Shown here piece after piece: positions 15,014 through 15,197 of a DNA stretch of 15,197 nt (positions within the stretch are counted from its first letter, which is position 1; each line of letters starts with the position of its first letter). A program made the position numbers and the translations under genes. This DNA comes from JAMLIN01 sp041676645 (GTDB lineage: Bacteria > Pseudomonadota > Gammaproteobacteria > Burkholderiales > Burkholderiaceae_E): NCBI GenBank assembly GCA_041676645.1, contig JBAYRO010000079.1:1-15197 (forward strand), in the 5' to 3' direction. The notes under the pieces are model-generated. The model worked only from the letters and a program-made list of their open reading frames with translations, ran no database searches and was not told where the DNA came from.

Positions 15014-15019
15014 ATTGTA
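15014..15019 (-). promoter_or_regulatory. gltX: Candidate -10 box for gltX, close to the start codon
   Basis: The minus strand reads TACAAT (5 of 6 of TATAAT) only 9 nt before ATG 15004. If used, transcription would start almost at the start codon, giving a leaderless or near-leaderless message. No -35 hexamer is evident at 16-18 nt. A GGAGGTG word lies upstream (15032-15026), too far from this ATG for normal use. Confidence 0.3.
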
Positions 15020-15067
15020 ATCCGCCACCTCCGATTCACCGCTCCGGCCCGGGCTTTGTGGCACAAT

Positions 15068-15090
15068 GCGGGCCTTCGCGCACGGCCCGC
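15068..15090. repeat. Inverted repeat in the gltX/tRNA-Val divergent region
   Basis: gcgggcc (15068-15074) and ggcccgc (15084-15090) form a perfect 7-bp stem with a 9-nt loop. On the plus strand it directly follows a weak -10-like CACAAT (15062-15067), so it would cover the transcription start of the tRNA gene. It may be an operator-like site or a 5' hairpin of the tRNA precursor. Confidence 0.4.
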
Positions 15091-15117
15091 CCGGGCGCGA
15101 TGCATCCGCGTCCCAGC

Positions 15118-15192
15118 GGGCGGCTAGCTCAGCGGTAGAGCACTGCCTTCACACGGCAGGGGTCACAGGTTCGAACCCTGTGCCGCCCACCA
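15118..15192 (+). tRNA. tRNA-Val (anticodon CAC)
   Basis: A full cloverleaf can be drawn: acceptor stem GGGCGGC/GCCGCCC (7 bp), D arm GCTC-AGCGGTA-GAGC, anticodon stem CTGCC/GGCAG with loop TTCACAC (anticodon CAC, reading GUG), T arm with GGTTCGAACCC, discriminator A and an encoded CCA (15190-15192). The total is 75 nt with CCA. It is the only plus-strand gene in the window; its terminator lies beyond the right edge. Confidence 0.97.
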
Positions 15193-15197
15193 GAAAA

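Noticed and set aside
15118..15192. tRNA gene as an integration site for a mobile element
   Set aside because: The 3' end is at the window edge. No integrase or repeat of the tRNA 3' end is seen, and the left side is housekeeping DNA.

Overview
This window is high-GC bacterial chromosome that looks like ordinary core genome of a betaproteobacterium, probably Burkholderiales or a close relative; I cannot name a genus. The clues are the gene order leuC - entericidin-like lipoprotein - leuD - leuB - asd - fimV, which is typical of that class, a GluRS of the type lacking the complete zinc cysteines, and an O2-independent ubiquinone pathway (ubiU, ubiV, ubiT). All protein genes lie on the minus strand; only a tRNA-Val at the right edge is on the plus strand.

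Read in the direction of transcription, from right to left. (1) 15004-13481: gltX, divergent from tRNA-Val(CAC). (2) 13345-7723: a tightly packed cluster ubiU-ubiV-ubiT-aroC-MFS transporter-M48 metalloprotease. Its genes overlap by 4 or 14 nt or lie 5 nt apart, except for a 72-nt gap before aroC. UbiU and UbiV keep all eight cysteines needed for their Fe-S clusters. AroC makes chorismate, the source of the 4-hydroxybenzoate ring of ubiquinone and of prephenate, so the ubi genes and aroC are plausibly linked in metabolism. (3) 7549-4124: the leucine branch leuC-(lipoprotein)-leuD-leuB. (4) 4050-2935: asd, the second step of the aspartate pathway. (5) 2737 to the left edge: fimV, a polar/pilus inner-membrane hub protein whose C-terminus lies outside the window.

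The main oddity is that asd, normally essential for diaminopimelate and cell-wall synthesis, carries an in-frame TAG at codon 316 of 371. After it the frame continues through the fully conserved C-terminus to a TAA. TAG also ends two other genes here, so a general TAG reassignment is unlikely; sequence error, pseudogenisation or readthrough remain open. A second notable signal is an 11-bp bulged stem-loop whose 3' arm contains the strong ribosome-binding site of ubiU, a candidate RNA switch on the anaerobic ubiquinone operon. I found no phage, IS element, CRISPR array or clear new multigene system. The window has no gene-free stretch over 300 bases; the largest intergenic gap is about 200 bases (2738-2934).
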